From NCBI RefSeq assembly GCF_003252725.1, contig NZ_QEPO01000001.1, positions 62,001 through 126,000 of the forward strand: DNA of 64,000 nucleotides, given 5' to 3'. The notes beneath the pieces were generated by a model, which made no database searches, had not been told where the DNA came from, and was given only the letters and a program-made list of their open reading frames with translations. This DNA is from Haemophilus parainfluenzae. GTDB taxonomy: Bacteria; Pseudomonadota; Gammaproteobacteria; Enterobacterales; Pasteurellaceae. Each line of letters opens with the position of its first letter. The stretch's first letter is position 1. The translations under genes were made by a program, and so were the position numbers. This document shows, piece after piece, positions 21,250 through 29,796 of this stretch.

Positions 21250-21457
21250 ATGTCCATAAACTTTAATGACTTAGATGATAAATAGTATTTAGGGGAGAAA
21301 TTATAATCGAGGTATCCTAATACGGAAGCAGGCAATTTCTTTCCATCTGTTGAATAAAAAAAGTAAAGTCTAACCTTAAACCAGAAAGGCGTTTAGCAAT
21401 ATTTTCTCTTCTTGTTGAATTTTTTAAACTAATTACAAATATTTTAGGTATAGCCAT
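21246..21457 (-). pseudogene. Frameshifted GT25-family glycosyltransferase fragment (Lic2A-like)
   Basis: From ATG 21457 the - strand encodes MAIPKIFVISLKNSTRREN..., the N terminus of GT25 lipooligosaccharide glycosyltransferases. The frame runs into a T7 tract (+ strand A7 at 21356-21362) and stops at 21317 after 46 codons. Adding one base to the tract restores the GT25-like reading (YSTDGKKLP) to a TGA at 21246-21248, 70 residues in all, overlapping the GT9 start as ATGA. Even the restored product is far shorter than the usual ~250 residues and lacks the downstream G-C-x-x-S-H motif. It is therefore a decayed gene remnant, with the homopolymer slip either the cause of decay or a leftover switch. 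Confidence 0.75.
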
Positions 21458-22003
<546 letters not shown>

Positions 22004-22018
22004 TTTAGAAATGAAAAG

Positions 22019-22050
22019 AAAAGCCGATATGTTGATATCGGCTTTTTTTG
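22019..22050 (+). terminator. infA terminator
   Basis: AAGCCGATAT and ATATCGGCTT form a perfect 10-bp stem around GTTG, followed by a T run. Confidence 0.9.
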
Positions 22051-22070
22051 TTTGAAAAGCGTACAAATTA

Positions 22071-22099
22071 TTTGAAGTCTGAAAAAAAATCTGTATAAT
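22071..22099 (+). promoter_or_regulatory. Promoter of the rpsF operon
   Basis: TTTGAA (22071-22076) and TATAAT (22094-22099) are separated by 17 bases, giving an RNA start near 22106 and a leader of about 90 bases. Confidence 0.7.
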
Positions 22100-22107
22100 C
22101 AGCGCCC

Positions 22108-22193
22108 TTAGCCACGTTCATTTTTTCGTTCCTTGCCTTTGCAGATTGGTGGCTAATCTACGTCAAAGGCTGATTAACCCGTAAGGAGCAGTA
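22108..22193 (+). promoter_or_regulatory. Structured rpsF leader with two mutually exclusive stems (candidate S6:S18 autoregulation)
   Basis: TTAGCCAC (22108-22115) is perfectly complementary to GTGGCTAA (22149-22156). GCCTTTG (22135-22141) is perfectly complementary to CAAAGGC (22164-22170), with AGATT/AATCT nested inside. The two stems overlap in order, so they can form alternative structures or a pseudoknot. The segment AACCCGTAAGGAGC just before the ATG resembles the E. coli rpsF leader, and S6:S18 binding to rpsF leaders is known in several bacteria. Regulation here is inferred. Confidence 0.5.
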
Positions 22194-22557
22194 ATGCGTC
22201 ACTACGAAATCGTGTTTATGGTTCATCCGGACCAAAGCGAGCAAGTACCAGGTATGATCGAACGTTACACAGGTTCTGTTAAAGAAGCTGGTGGTCAAGT
22301 TCATCGCCTAGAAGATTGGGGTCGTCGTCAATTAGCGTACCCAATTAACAAATTACACAAAGCACACTATGTGCTTATGAATGTAGAAGCGCCTCAACAA
22401 GTCATCGACGAGCTAGAAACGACTTTCCGTTATAACGATGCTGTATTACGCAGTCTTGTTATCCATACTAAGCACGCCGTAACCGAAGCGTCCCCAATGA
22501 AAGCGGCTAAAGAAGAACGTAAACCTTTAGCTGAAGTTGAAAACAACGATTTTGAGG

Positions 22558-22571
<14 letters not shown>
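22194..22571 (+). CDS. rpsF: 30S ribosomal protein S6
   Basis: A 125-residue S6 with the standard start [18 protein letters not shown], which pairs with S18 in the 30S platform. The C-terminal tail is acidic and Lys-rich and ends in NNDFEDAEE, the region that receives glutamate residues from RimK in E. coli. It is the first gene of the rpsF-priB-rpsR-rplI operon. AAGGAG precedes the ATG. Its last codons overlap the probable priB start. Confidence 0.96.
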
Positions 22572-23126
<555 letters not shown>

Positions 23127-23140
23127 GAAGGAGTTAGGAA

Positions 23141-23590
23141 ATGCAAGTAATTCTTTTAGATAAAATCGTTCACCTAGGTAACGTAGGTGATCAAGTTAAT
23201 GTTAAATCTGGTTTCGCTCGTAACTTCTTAATCCCTCAAGGTAAAGCAGTTATGGCAACTAAAGCTAACATTGAACACTTTGAAACTCGTCGTGCAGAGT
23301 TAGAAGCAGCGGCAGCAGCAAGTTTAGCAGCAGCTCAAGCTCGTGCAGCACAAGTGACTGCATTAGGTTCTGTAACTATCGCATCTAAAGCTGGTGAGGA
23401 AGGTCGTTTATTCGGCGCAATCACTACTCGTGATGTAGCAGAAGCAGTAACTGCAGCAGGCGTTGAAATCGCGAAAAGCGAAGTTCGTTTACCAAACGGT
23501 CCAATCCGTACTCTTGGTGATCACGATGTTCGTTTCCAACTTCACGGCGAAGTATTTGCAACATTAGATGTTATCGTTGTTGCAGAATAA
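23141..23590 (+). CDS. rplI: 50S ribosomal protein L9
   Basis: A 149-residue two-domain protein joined by a long helix. The N domain has the motif [34 protein letters not shown]. The central helix is rich in Ala/Glu (about 41-75), and the C domain ends [26 protein letters not shown] precedes the start. It is the last gene of the rpsF operon and is closed by a strong terminator. Confidence 0.97.
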   Translation: MQVILLDKIVHLGNVGDQVNVKSGFARNFLIPQGKAVMATKANIEHFETRRAELEAAAAASLAAAQARAAQVTALGSVTIASKAGEEGRLFGAITTRDVAEAVTAAGVEIAKSEVRLPNGPIRTLGDHDVRFQLHGEVFATLDVIVVAE

Positions 23591-23612
23591 TTATCAAAGT
23601 TTTTGATAAAAG

Positions 23613-23640
23613 AAAACCCGACGTTATGTCGGGTTTTTTG
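23613..23640 (+). terminator. Terminator of the rpsF-priB-rpsR-rplI operon
   Basis: ACCCGAC-GTTAT-GTCGGGT stem-loop followed by T6. Confidence 0.9.
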
Positions 23641-23692
23641 TTTATACAGATTTAGAAAAATATTTTTTCTTACTCAAAAATAGTATCTCAAA

Positions 23693-24523
23693 TTATTTAA
23701 ATTTATCTGCATATTTTTCACTATTAATCCAAGAATGATCTTGTTCCCAAGTAAACCGCCATTTTCTTACAGGACCAGCCATAACATTTAGATAATAATT
23801 GTCATAACCTGCAATAGTTGCGACCGGATGGTATCCTTTTGGTACTTGAACAACATCCCCATCATACACCGCCATACATTCATCTAGCGAACGATCATCA
23901 GTATAAACTCGTTGTAATGCAAAACCTTGTGATGGTGAGAAACGATGATAGTAGGTTTCTTCCAAATAGGTTTCAGTCGGAGAGTTTTTATCGTCGTGTT
24001 TATGGCTAGGGAAAGAACTCGTATTACCTTCATCTGTAAATACTTCAACAACCAATAAGGCATCTGCGGTTTCAGTCTCAGGGAGAATATTATGTACTAA
24101 GCGCTTATTATTTCCATATCCACGTTTTTCTACACCAACATCCTCTGGCTTAATTAAGCGAATTGGTAAACTACCTTGACTTGGTGCTCTACAAACAGCC
24201 AATTCTAAATAACTTTCAGCTTTGATTTGTACTTTTTGTTGGTGTGGAACATAGACTGAATAAGGTGGAATGCGCTCAAATGGAGAGGCGCGATTACCAA
24301 TATGCTCGAAAGTGGCTTGGGATGTAACAATAGTAGCCTTACCAGCAACGAGAACAAAACAGGTTTCAGTATTTTCAGTATCAAAAGTTAGTTCTTGCTC
24401 TTCTTGTAGATGGTACATTTCAAAACCAACGTACTCCCAATTCGCTGTTTTTGGGGTGATTTTTTGTACTTCACCATTCTTTTCAGGATGATCTTTTCGT
24501 GATTTGGATAGTAAATAACTCAT
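23693..24523 (-). CDS. iolB: 5-deoxy-glucuronate isomerase IolB
   Basis: A 276-residue cupin enzyme of inositol catabolism that converts 5-deoxy-glucuronate to 5-dehydro-2-deoxy-gluconate. SFPSHKHDDKNSPTETYLEE holds the metal-binding His-x-His and Glu ligands, and the C-terminal cupin half contains VPKGYHPVATIAGYDNYYLNVMAGP. The length fits the family. It is divergent from iolA with a 254-base shared regulatory region. It marks the left edge of the inositol island, directly after the rpsF operon. Confidence 0.93.
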   Translation of the reverse strand: MSYLLSKSRKDHPEKNGEVQKITPKTANWEYVGFEMYHLQEEQELTFDTENTETCFVLVAGKATIVTSQATFEHIGNRASPFERIPPYSVYVPHQQKVQIKAESYLELAVCRAPSQGSLPIRLIKPEDVGVEKRGYGNNKRLVHNILPETETADALLVVEVFTDEGNTSSFPSHKHDDKNSPTETYLEETYYHRFSPSQGFALQRVYTDDRSLDECMAVYDGDVVQVPKGYHPVATIAGYDNYYLNVMAGPVRKWRFTWEQDHSWINSEKYADKFK

Positions 24524-24603
24524 TTCATGCTCCTAAAATAGCCGAACAACTTCTTTAGATGATACTCCGTTCATTAAATTAATCTAGCGAGATTTCTAAA
24601 AAA

Positions 24604-24619
24604 TCAGACATAGATCACA
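24604..24619 (+). promoter_or_regulatory. Candidate CRP site in iolB/iolA divergent region
   Basis: TCAGA-CATAGA-TCACA has a perfect right half-site and a 3 of 5 left half-site. The spacer CATAGA is identical to the site at 36612-36627 between iolD and iolC. Confidence 0.5.
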
Positions 24620-24622
24620 TAA

Positions 24623-24670
24623 ATGAAATAAAGTATCCAATATTTCATAAAGTGGATTGAAAAGTTCAAT
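24623..24670. promoter_or_regulatory. Two palindromes in the iolB/iolA region, candidate regulator operators
   Basis: ATGAAATA (24623-24630) and TATTTCAT (24641-24648) are exact inverted arms with a 10-base spacer. ATTGAA-AAG-TTCAAT (24656-24670) is a second palindrome. Similar GAAA/TTTC arms recur between iolD and iolC. A link to the RpiR-type regulator is inferred. Confidence 0.4.
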
Positions 24671-24777
24671 TTATTTGCCTACTCTATACTAGATTTAAAG
24701 AATGAGTATTGTTTTTTATGCAAGTTGTTATTCATTTGTCGCATCTTAATTTCTGAAACTGTATGAAGGAGTTCAAA

Positions 24778-26286
24778 ATGGAAACTGTTTATAACTTTAT
24801 TAATGGTAAACAAGTGCCAAGCAGAGGGACAAAAGCGCATCCAATTTATAATCCTGCAACAGGTGAGCAAATTCGCCAAGTGATTATGAGTACTCCGGAT
24901 GATGTAAATGAAGCTATCGAAGTAGCACATAAAGCTTTTGCTGATTGGTCAGCAACCTCTCCGCTACGTCGTGCCCGGATTATGTTTAAGTTTAAAGAAT
25001 TATTGGAAAGAGATTGGGATTCATTAGCACGTTTAATTGTAGAGGAGCATGGTAAAGTTTATTCTGATGCTTGTGGTGAATTGACTCGTGGTTTGGAAGT
25101 TGTTGAATTCTCATGCGGTATTCCTCATTTATTAAAAGGTGAATTTTCAGAGCAAGCAGGACGCGGCATCGATATTCATTCATCTTTGCAACCACTAGGG
25201 GTAACTGTTGGTATTACGCCGTTTAACTTCCCTGCAATGGTTCCAATGTGGATGTTCCCAATTGCATTAGCTTGCGGTAATACTTTTATTTTAAAACCAG
25301 CTAAAGCAGATCCTTCCTTATCTATTCGTTTGGCTGAACTGTTAAAAGAAGCAGGTTTACCAGATGGCGTATTTAATGTGGTACATGGTGATCGTCATGA
25401 TAATGAAGTTTTATTGCGTGATCCGCGTGTTCATGCTGTGAGTTTTGTGGGTTCTACACCAGCTGCAGCACATGTATATAAAGTTGGTTCTGAATTCGGC
25501 AAACGCGTACAAACTTTTGGCGCAGCGAAAAACCATGCATTAATCATGCCGGATGCAGATATTGAATCTACCGCAAATGCTTTATTAGGTGCGGCATTTG
25601 GTGCTGCGGGTGAGCGTTGTATGGCGTTAGCATTGGCTGTTACGATTGACGATGAAACTGCAGATAAATTAGTGGCAGCTTTAAAACCGAAAGTAGAAGC
25701 ACTGCGTTATGGTCCAGGTATTCCAAAAGATGGTGAAAAAGAGATGGATTTTGGTCCATTAATTACTCAGCAACATCTCAATAATGTGACAAATTACATT
25801 ACAACCGGTGTGGAAGAAGGTGCAACACTTATTGTTGATGGTCGAGGTAAAAAACCAGTTGGTCATGAGAATGGTTTCTTTATCGGTGGTTCCTTGTTCG
25901 ATAATGTCACTTCTGATATGGTGATTTATAAAGAAGAGATCTTTGGACCTGTATTAGGTATCGTCAGAGCAAAAAGCTTTGAAGAAGCAATGAAGTTAAT
26001 TAATGAACACCCTTATGGAAACGGTACAGCTATCTTTACCTCTGATGGTGGTGCTGCTCGTGAGTTTGCATATCACGTTCAGGCAGGTATGGTGGGTATT
26101 AACGTGCCAATTCCAGTACCAATGTCATTCCATTGCTTCGGTGGTTGGAAACATTCATCTTACAGTACCTTGAACGTTTATGGACCAGACGGTGTTCGTT
26201 TCTATACGAAGATGAAAACAACAACAACACGTTGGCCAAATAAATATGTAATTGAAAATGCTGCATTTAGTATGCCGACACTTTAA
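24778..26286 (+). CDS. iolA: CoA-acylating methylmalonate-/malonate-semialdehyde dehydrogenase IolA (MmsA)
   Basis: A 502-residue aldehyde dehydrogenase that oxidises malonate semialdehyde to acetyl-CoA and CO2, the last step of inositol breakdown. Visible are the N-terminal FINGKQVPSRGTKAHPIYNPATGE, the NAD-binding PLGVTVGITPFNFP, and GAAGERCMALALAV with catalytic Cys281; the GERCMAL context is typical of the CoA-dependent MMSDH subgroup. The frame could begin at 24763, but AAGGAG and the family N terminus support ATG 24778. It is followed by a 12-bp hairpin and a Gfo/Idh dehydrogenase on the same strand. Confidence 0.94.
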   Translation: METVYNFINGKQVPSRGTKAHPIYNPATGEQIRQVIMSTPDDVNEAIEVAHKAFADWSATSPLRRARIMFKFKELLERDWDSLARLIVEEHGKVYSDACGELTRGLEVVEFSCGIPHLLKGEFSEQAGRGIDIHSSLQPLGVTVGITPFNFPAMVPMWMFPIALACGNTFILKPAKADPSLSIRLAELLKEAGLPDGVFNVVHGDRHDNEVLLRDPRVHAVSFVGSTPAAAHVYKVGSEFGKRVQTFGAAKNHALIMPDADIESTANALLGAAFGAAGERCMALALAVTIDDETADKLVAALKPKVEALRYGPGIPKDGEKEMDFGPLITQQHLNNVTNYITTGVEEGATLIVDGRGKKPVGHENGFFIGGSLFDNVTSDMVIYKEEIFGPVLGIVRAKSFEEAMKLINEHPYGNGTAIFTSDGGAAREFAYHVQAGMVGINVPIPVPMSFHCFGGWKHSSYSTLNVYGPDGVRFYTKMKTTTTRWPNKYVIENAAFSMPTL

Positions 26287-26309
26287 TTAACATAATTTTT
26301 TAAATCATG

Positions 26310-26347
26310 AAGAGGAGATAATCGTATTGAGGACGTTATCTCCTCTT
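26310..26347 (+). terminator. Hairpin between iolA and the second dehydrogenase
   Basis: AAGAGGAGATAA and TTATCTCCTCTT are perfect 12-bp inverted arms with a 14-base loop. The following tract is only partly T-rich (GTTCT), so it may attenuate rather than fully stop transcription. Confidence 0.6.
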
Positions 26348-26377
26348 GTTCTATGCAATAAATAGTAAGGATATCGT

Positions 26378-27517
26378 ATGAAACAGGTTCGTATTGGTTT
26401 GGTTGGTACTGGGTATATCGGTCGTTGCCATGCTATTGCTTATGCTCAGGCACCAACAGTATTCCCACTTGACGCTGAATTGGTTCTGGAATATTTAGCC
26501 GAGATTACACCTGAATTAGCAGAGAAAAAGGCAAAAGAATTCGGTTTTAATCGTTTTACGGGCGATTGGAGGGATATTGTGCAAGATCCAAATGTGGATG
26601 TAGTAGATATTTGCACTCCAAACTTTCTTCATAAAGAAATTGCATTAGCAGCCATTGCCAATGGTAAACATGTTTACTCTGAAAAACCGCTAGCTCTCAC
26701 TGCAGAAGATGCCAAATTAATGTATGAAGCGGCGAAGAAAGCAAATGTTAAGACCCTGGTTGGGTTTAATTACATAAAGAATCCAACTACTCAATTAGCC
26801 AGAGAAATTATTGCTAATGGTGAAATTGGAGAAGTAGTGCATTTTTATGGTACTCATAATGAAGATTACTTAGCTAATGAAAATACACCATTGGATTGGC
26901 ATTGCGTGAAAGAAAAAGCAGGACTAGGTGCATTGGGAGATTTAGCCGCTCATATTGTGCAGATGTCTCAGTATTTATTAGGGCAGGATATTCGGGCTGT
27001 TATCGGAGATATGCAAACAGTAATTAAAAATCGCCCAAATCCTCATAATTTACAAGAGCGTTTAGATGTTGAGAATGAAGATCAGGCGACAGCATTGGTT
27101 CGATTTGATAATGGATGCATGGGAACTATTGAAACGTCTCGAATTGCATGTGGACGAAAAATGGGACTGAGCTATGTGATTACGGGGACAAAAGGCAGTA
27201 TTTCTTATACTCAAGAAAGAATGGCGGAATTAAAGCTTTATTTACATGATGAAGATCCAGCAAGACAAGGATTTAAAACAATCCTTACTGGACCATTGCA
27301 TCCTGATTACAAGAATTTTTGTGTGAGCGCAGGTCATGGCATTGGTTTTAACGATCAGAAAACGGTGGAGATCAGAGATTTAGTAAATGGTTTAGCTTCA
27401 CCTGAAGGTGTTTTATATCCTGATTTTGAAGAAGGATATAAGGTGTCTCGCGTGTTAGATGCAATAGCATTATCGTATCACCAAAAACGTTGGGTAAATG
27501 TGGAAGAAATAGCGTAA
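26378..27517 (+). CDS. Gfo/Idh/MocA-family oxidoreductase (probable inositol-isomer dehydrogenase)
   Basis: A 379-residue NAD(P)-dependent dehydrogenase. The Rossmann motif GLVGTGYIGRCHA is at 7-19 and the YSEKPLALT (EKP) motif of the family is near residue 100. HCVKEKAGLGALGDLAAHIVQ contains the catalytic D-x-x-x-H of the inositol-dehydrogenase type. It is a distant paralogue of the iolG product encoded at 32.6 kb and slightly longer. In other bacteria second dehydrogenases in iol clusters (IolX, IolW, IolU) act on scyllo- or other inositols. That role is likely here but not proven. A terminator follows. Confidence 0.8.
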   Translation: MKQVRIGLVGTGYIGRCHAIAYAQAPTVFPLDAELVLEYLAEITPELAEKKAKEFGFNRFTGDWRDIVQDPNVDVVDICTPNFLHKEIALAAIANGKHVYSEKPLALTAEDAKLMYEAAKKANVKTLVGFNYIKNPTTQLAREIIANGEIGEVVHFYGTHNEDYLANENTPLDWHCVKEKAGLGALGDLAAHIVQMSQYLLGQDIRAVIGDMQTVIKNRPNPHNLQERLDVENEDQATALVRFDNGCMGTIETSRIACGRKMGLSYVITGTKGSISYTQERMAELKLYLHDEDPARQGFKTILTGPLHPDYKNFCVSAGHGIGFNDQKTVEIRDLVNGLASPEGVLYPDFEEGYKVSRVLDAIALSYHQKRWVNVEEIA

Positions 27518-27524
27518 TTCGATG

Positions 27525-27558
27525 AGGGGCATTCAATTATAGTGCCCCTTATTTTTTT
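27525..27558 (+). terminator. Terminator after the second inositol dehydrogenase
   Basis: AGGGGCA and TGCCCCT with an 11-base loop are followed by a T-rich tract (TATTTTTTT). Confidence 0.85.
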
Positions 27559-27607
27559 ATTATTAATCGGAAGATTTTGCGAATAGTAAATATTTTCGAC
27601 TAAAAAG

Positions 27608-27623
27608 TAAGATCTACTTCACA
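27608..27623 (+). promoter_or_regulatory. Candidate CRP site upstream of the inositol ABC importer
   Basis: TAAGA-TCTACT-TCACA has a perfect right half-site and a 3 of 5 left half-site, about 165 bases before the binding-protein gene. Confidence 0.4.
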
Positions 27624-27787
27624 CTTTCAAAAAATGACAGTTGCAGAAAATCTTCTTTTAATGATATAGATAGTGTTGGATGATTTATTCCAATTTGTAC
27701 CTCGATGAAATTTATATTCGCATACTGTGAGAGTATAGCTGTATTTCAGTCTTTGTTATTCGTTTAACTAATAAAGGGAGTAGCATT

Positions 27788-28726
27788 ATGAAAAAAACAT
27801 TGCTTGCGTTACTTTGTGGTGGAGTTTTATTAACGTCTCAAGCTGTTATCGCTAAAAATGTTGTGATTGGTGCACCAATGGTTGCCTTTTCTGATAAATG
27901 GCAAACCTATCTTCAAGATGCCATTCGTGAGTTTGATAAAGCACATGATGATGTGGAAATTAAACTCGCAGATGCGAATGGTGACCCCGCTCGTTTATTA
28001 AATGATGCAGAAACATTTATCGATCAAAAAGTTGATGCATTACTTGTTGTTCCAACAGATCCAAATATTGTTAAGGTTATTGGCAAAAAAACTAAACGAG
28101 CCGGTATCCCTCTCATTATTATCAATCGTAAACCATTAGATGAAGATATGCAGTACGTTACTAGTTATGTAGGATCGGATGAAATCGAAGGTGGACGTAT
28201 TCAAGCTAACTTTATTGTTGATACCTTAAAAGGTAACCCTGCTGAAGCTGCAATCTTGATGGGACCTTTAGGTCAAGATGCTCAAATTAAGCGTACACAA
28301 GGCAATAAGGAAATTTTTGGTCAGCATAAAAATATTAAAATTTTTACTGAACAAGAAGGTAAATGGGATAGAGCTAAAGGCCTAGAAATTGCAGAAAACT
28401 TACTTGCGGCAAATAAAAACTTAAATGTTGTTGTTAGTAATAATGATGAAATGGCGATTGGGGCGGTATTAGCAGGCAGAAAATTAGGTCTTAAAGATGA
28501 AGATTTAATTATTGTTGGTCTTGATGCAACACCTGATGCATTAGATTATTTAGGTAAAGGATTAGATGCAACAGTATTCCAATCAGCTGCAGGACAAGGT
28601 TCTGCGGGGGCTGAAATGGCCTACCTTGCTGCAAAAGGTGAAAAAGTTCCAGCTGTGAAATGGGTACCTTTTGAACTCGTTACACCAGATAAAAAAGAGG
28701 AATATCAAGCGAGATATAAAAAATAG
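27788..28726 (+). CDS. Periplasmic sugar/inositol-binding protein of ABC importer
   Basis: A 312-residue type I (RbsB-like) binding protein. Residues 1-22 are a signal peptide (lysines, hydrophobic core, cleavage after AVIA). The mature protein has PMVAFSDKWQTYLQDA, a first-lobe DALLVVPTDPN and a second-lobe NNDEMAIGAVLAGRKLG followed by VGLDATPDALDYLG, all typical of pentose/inositol binders. It is first in the gene set binding protein, binding protein, ATPase and permease. Its place inside a complete inositol operon makes myo-inositol the likely ligand (inference). A hairpin just downstream may protect its mRNA and raise its level. Confidence 0.88.
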   Translation: MKKTLLALLCGGVLLTSQAVIAKNVVIGAPMVAFSDKWQTYLQDAIREFDKAHDDVEIKLADANGDPARLLNDAETFIDQKVDALLVVPTDPNIVKVIGKKTKRAGIPLIIINRKPLDEDMQYVTSYVGSDEIEGGRIQANFIVDTLKGNPAEAAILMGPLGQDAQIKRTQGNKEIFGQHKNIKIFTEQEGKWDRAKGLEIAENLLAANKNLNVVVSNNDEMAIGAVLAGRKLGLKDEDLIIVGLDATPDALDYLGKGLDATVFQSAAGQGSAGAEMAYLAAKGEKVPAVKWVPFELVTPDKKEEYQARYKK

Positions 28727-28744
28727 ATTTTCTCATCTAAATAA

Positions 28745-28766
28745 CGGAAGGGTGATAACCCTTCCG
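28745..28766 (+). terminator. Intra-operon hairpin after first binding-protein gene
   Basis: CGGAAGGG-TGATAA-CCCTTCCG is a perfect 8-bp stem with no T tract. It resembles stabilising or attenuating hairpins found after binding-protein genes in ABC operons. Confidence 0.5.
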
Positions 28767-28804
28767 GTTAAAGCTAAAGAGATTTATTAATGGAGGGATG
28801 AACA

Positions 28805-29736
28805 ATGTTAAAAAAGGTATGCATTTTAGTTATTAGTCTCTTTTTTGCCCCAGTTATTTTAGCCAAGTCGATAGTAGTTGGCGTTTCAATGTATAGCCTT
28901 GCAGATAAATATCCTACTTATTTGCAGGATTCCATGGATAAGTTTGTCGCCTCCCAATCTAACCTTAAATTTAAATATGCCGATGCAAATGGCGATCCCG
29001 CCAAGATGTTAAATGATGTGGAAAATTTTATTGATTCGAAGGTTGATGCTTTGATCATTATGCCAACAGATCAAAAGATCGTAAAAGCCATTGGATTAAA
29101 AGCAAGAAAAGCGAAGATTCCTTTAATTGTGGTAACAGTGAAACCGAATGAAGAAGACATGCAATATGTAGCGAGCTACGTTAGTTCTGAAGAAATTAAA
29201 AGTGGTGAAATGCAGGGAGAATTTATTGTTAATTCATTGGATGGTAAACCAGCTAAAGCCATTATTTTACTTGGACGTTGGGTTTAGAAGCTCAAATTAA
29301 ACGAACAGAGGGTAATAAAAAGATCTTTGCACAGCATCCTGAAATCAAAGTGGTCGCAGAACAAGAAGCAAAATGGGATAGAGCTAAGGGGATGGAAGTC
29401 GCAGAAAACTTGCTTTCAGCTCACCGAGATACAAATGTAATTCTAAGCAATAATGATGAAATGGCGATAGGGGCTTTATTGGCTGCAAAGAAACTTGGCT
29501 TTAAAGATGAAGACATACTCATTGTAGGAATTGATGCAACACCAGATGCTTTAGCTTATTTAGGTAACGGATTAGATGCTACCGTTTATCAATCTGCATC
29601 AGGACAAGGACGATTGAGTGCAGAAATGGCCTACAAGGCTGCGCTTGGTGAAGACGTTCTCAAATATAACTGGATTCCTTTTGAATTGGTTACCCCAGAA
29701 ATGAAGGAACAATATATCAACAAATATAAGGAGTAA
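28805..29736 (+). pseudogene. Second inositol-type binding protein, broken by a one-base deletion
   Basis: A paralogue of the preceding gene along its whole length, with its own signal peptide (MLKKVCILVISLFFAPVILA). The frame ends early at TAG 29285-29287 in ILLGRWV. The second half continues in another frame from about 29278 as GLEAQIKRTEGNKKIF to the normal C terminus at 29736. The paralogue reads LMGPLGQDAQIKR here, so restoring one C at 29276 (CG to CCG) gives LLGPLGLEAQIKR and a 310-residue protein. The rest is undamaged, so the lesion is very recent, or a sequencing error. Tandem duplication of the binding-protein gene is evident. Confidence 0.85.
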
Positions 29737-29796
29737 ATTGACCGCACTTTATAACGTTATTTCCGTATTTATTTTTACCGAGTCAAGGAGTTAAAC

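Noticed and set aside
22537-22557. Upstream TTG start for priB
   Set aside because: It would lie deeper within rpsF and adds residues not seen in other PriB proteins; ATG 22558 is preferred although its Shine-Dalgarno spacing is poor.
24679-24930. 83-codon - strand frame over the iolA start
   Set aside because: Overlaps the iolA promoter and coding start on the opposite strand with no ribosome binding site; not protein-like.
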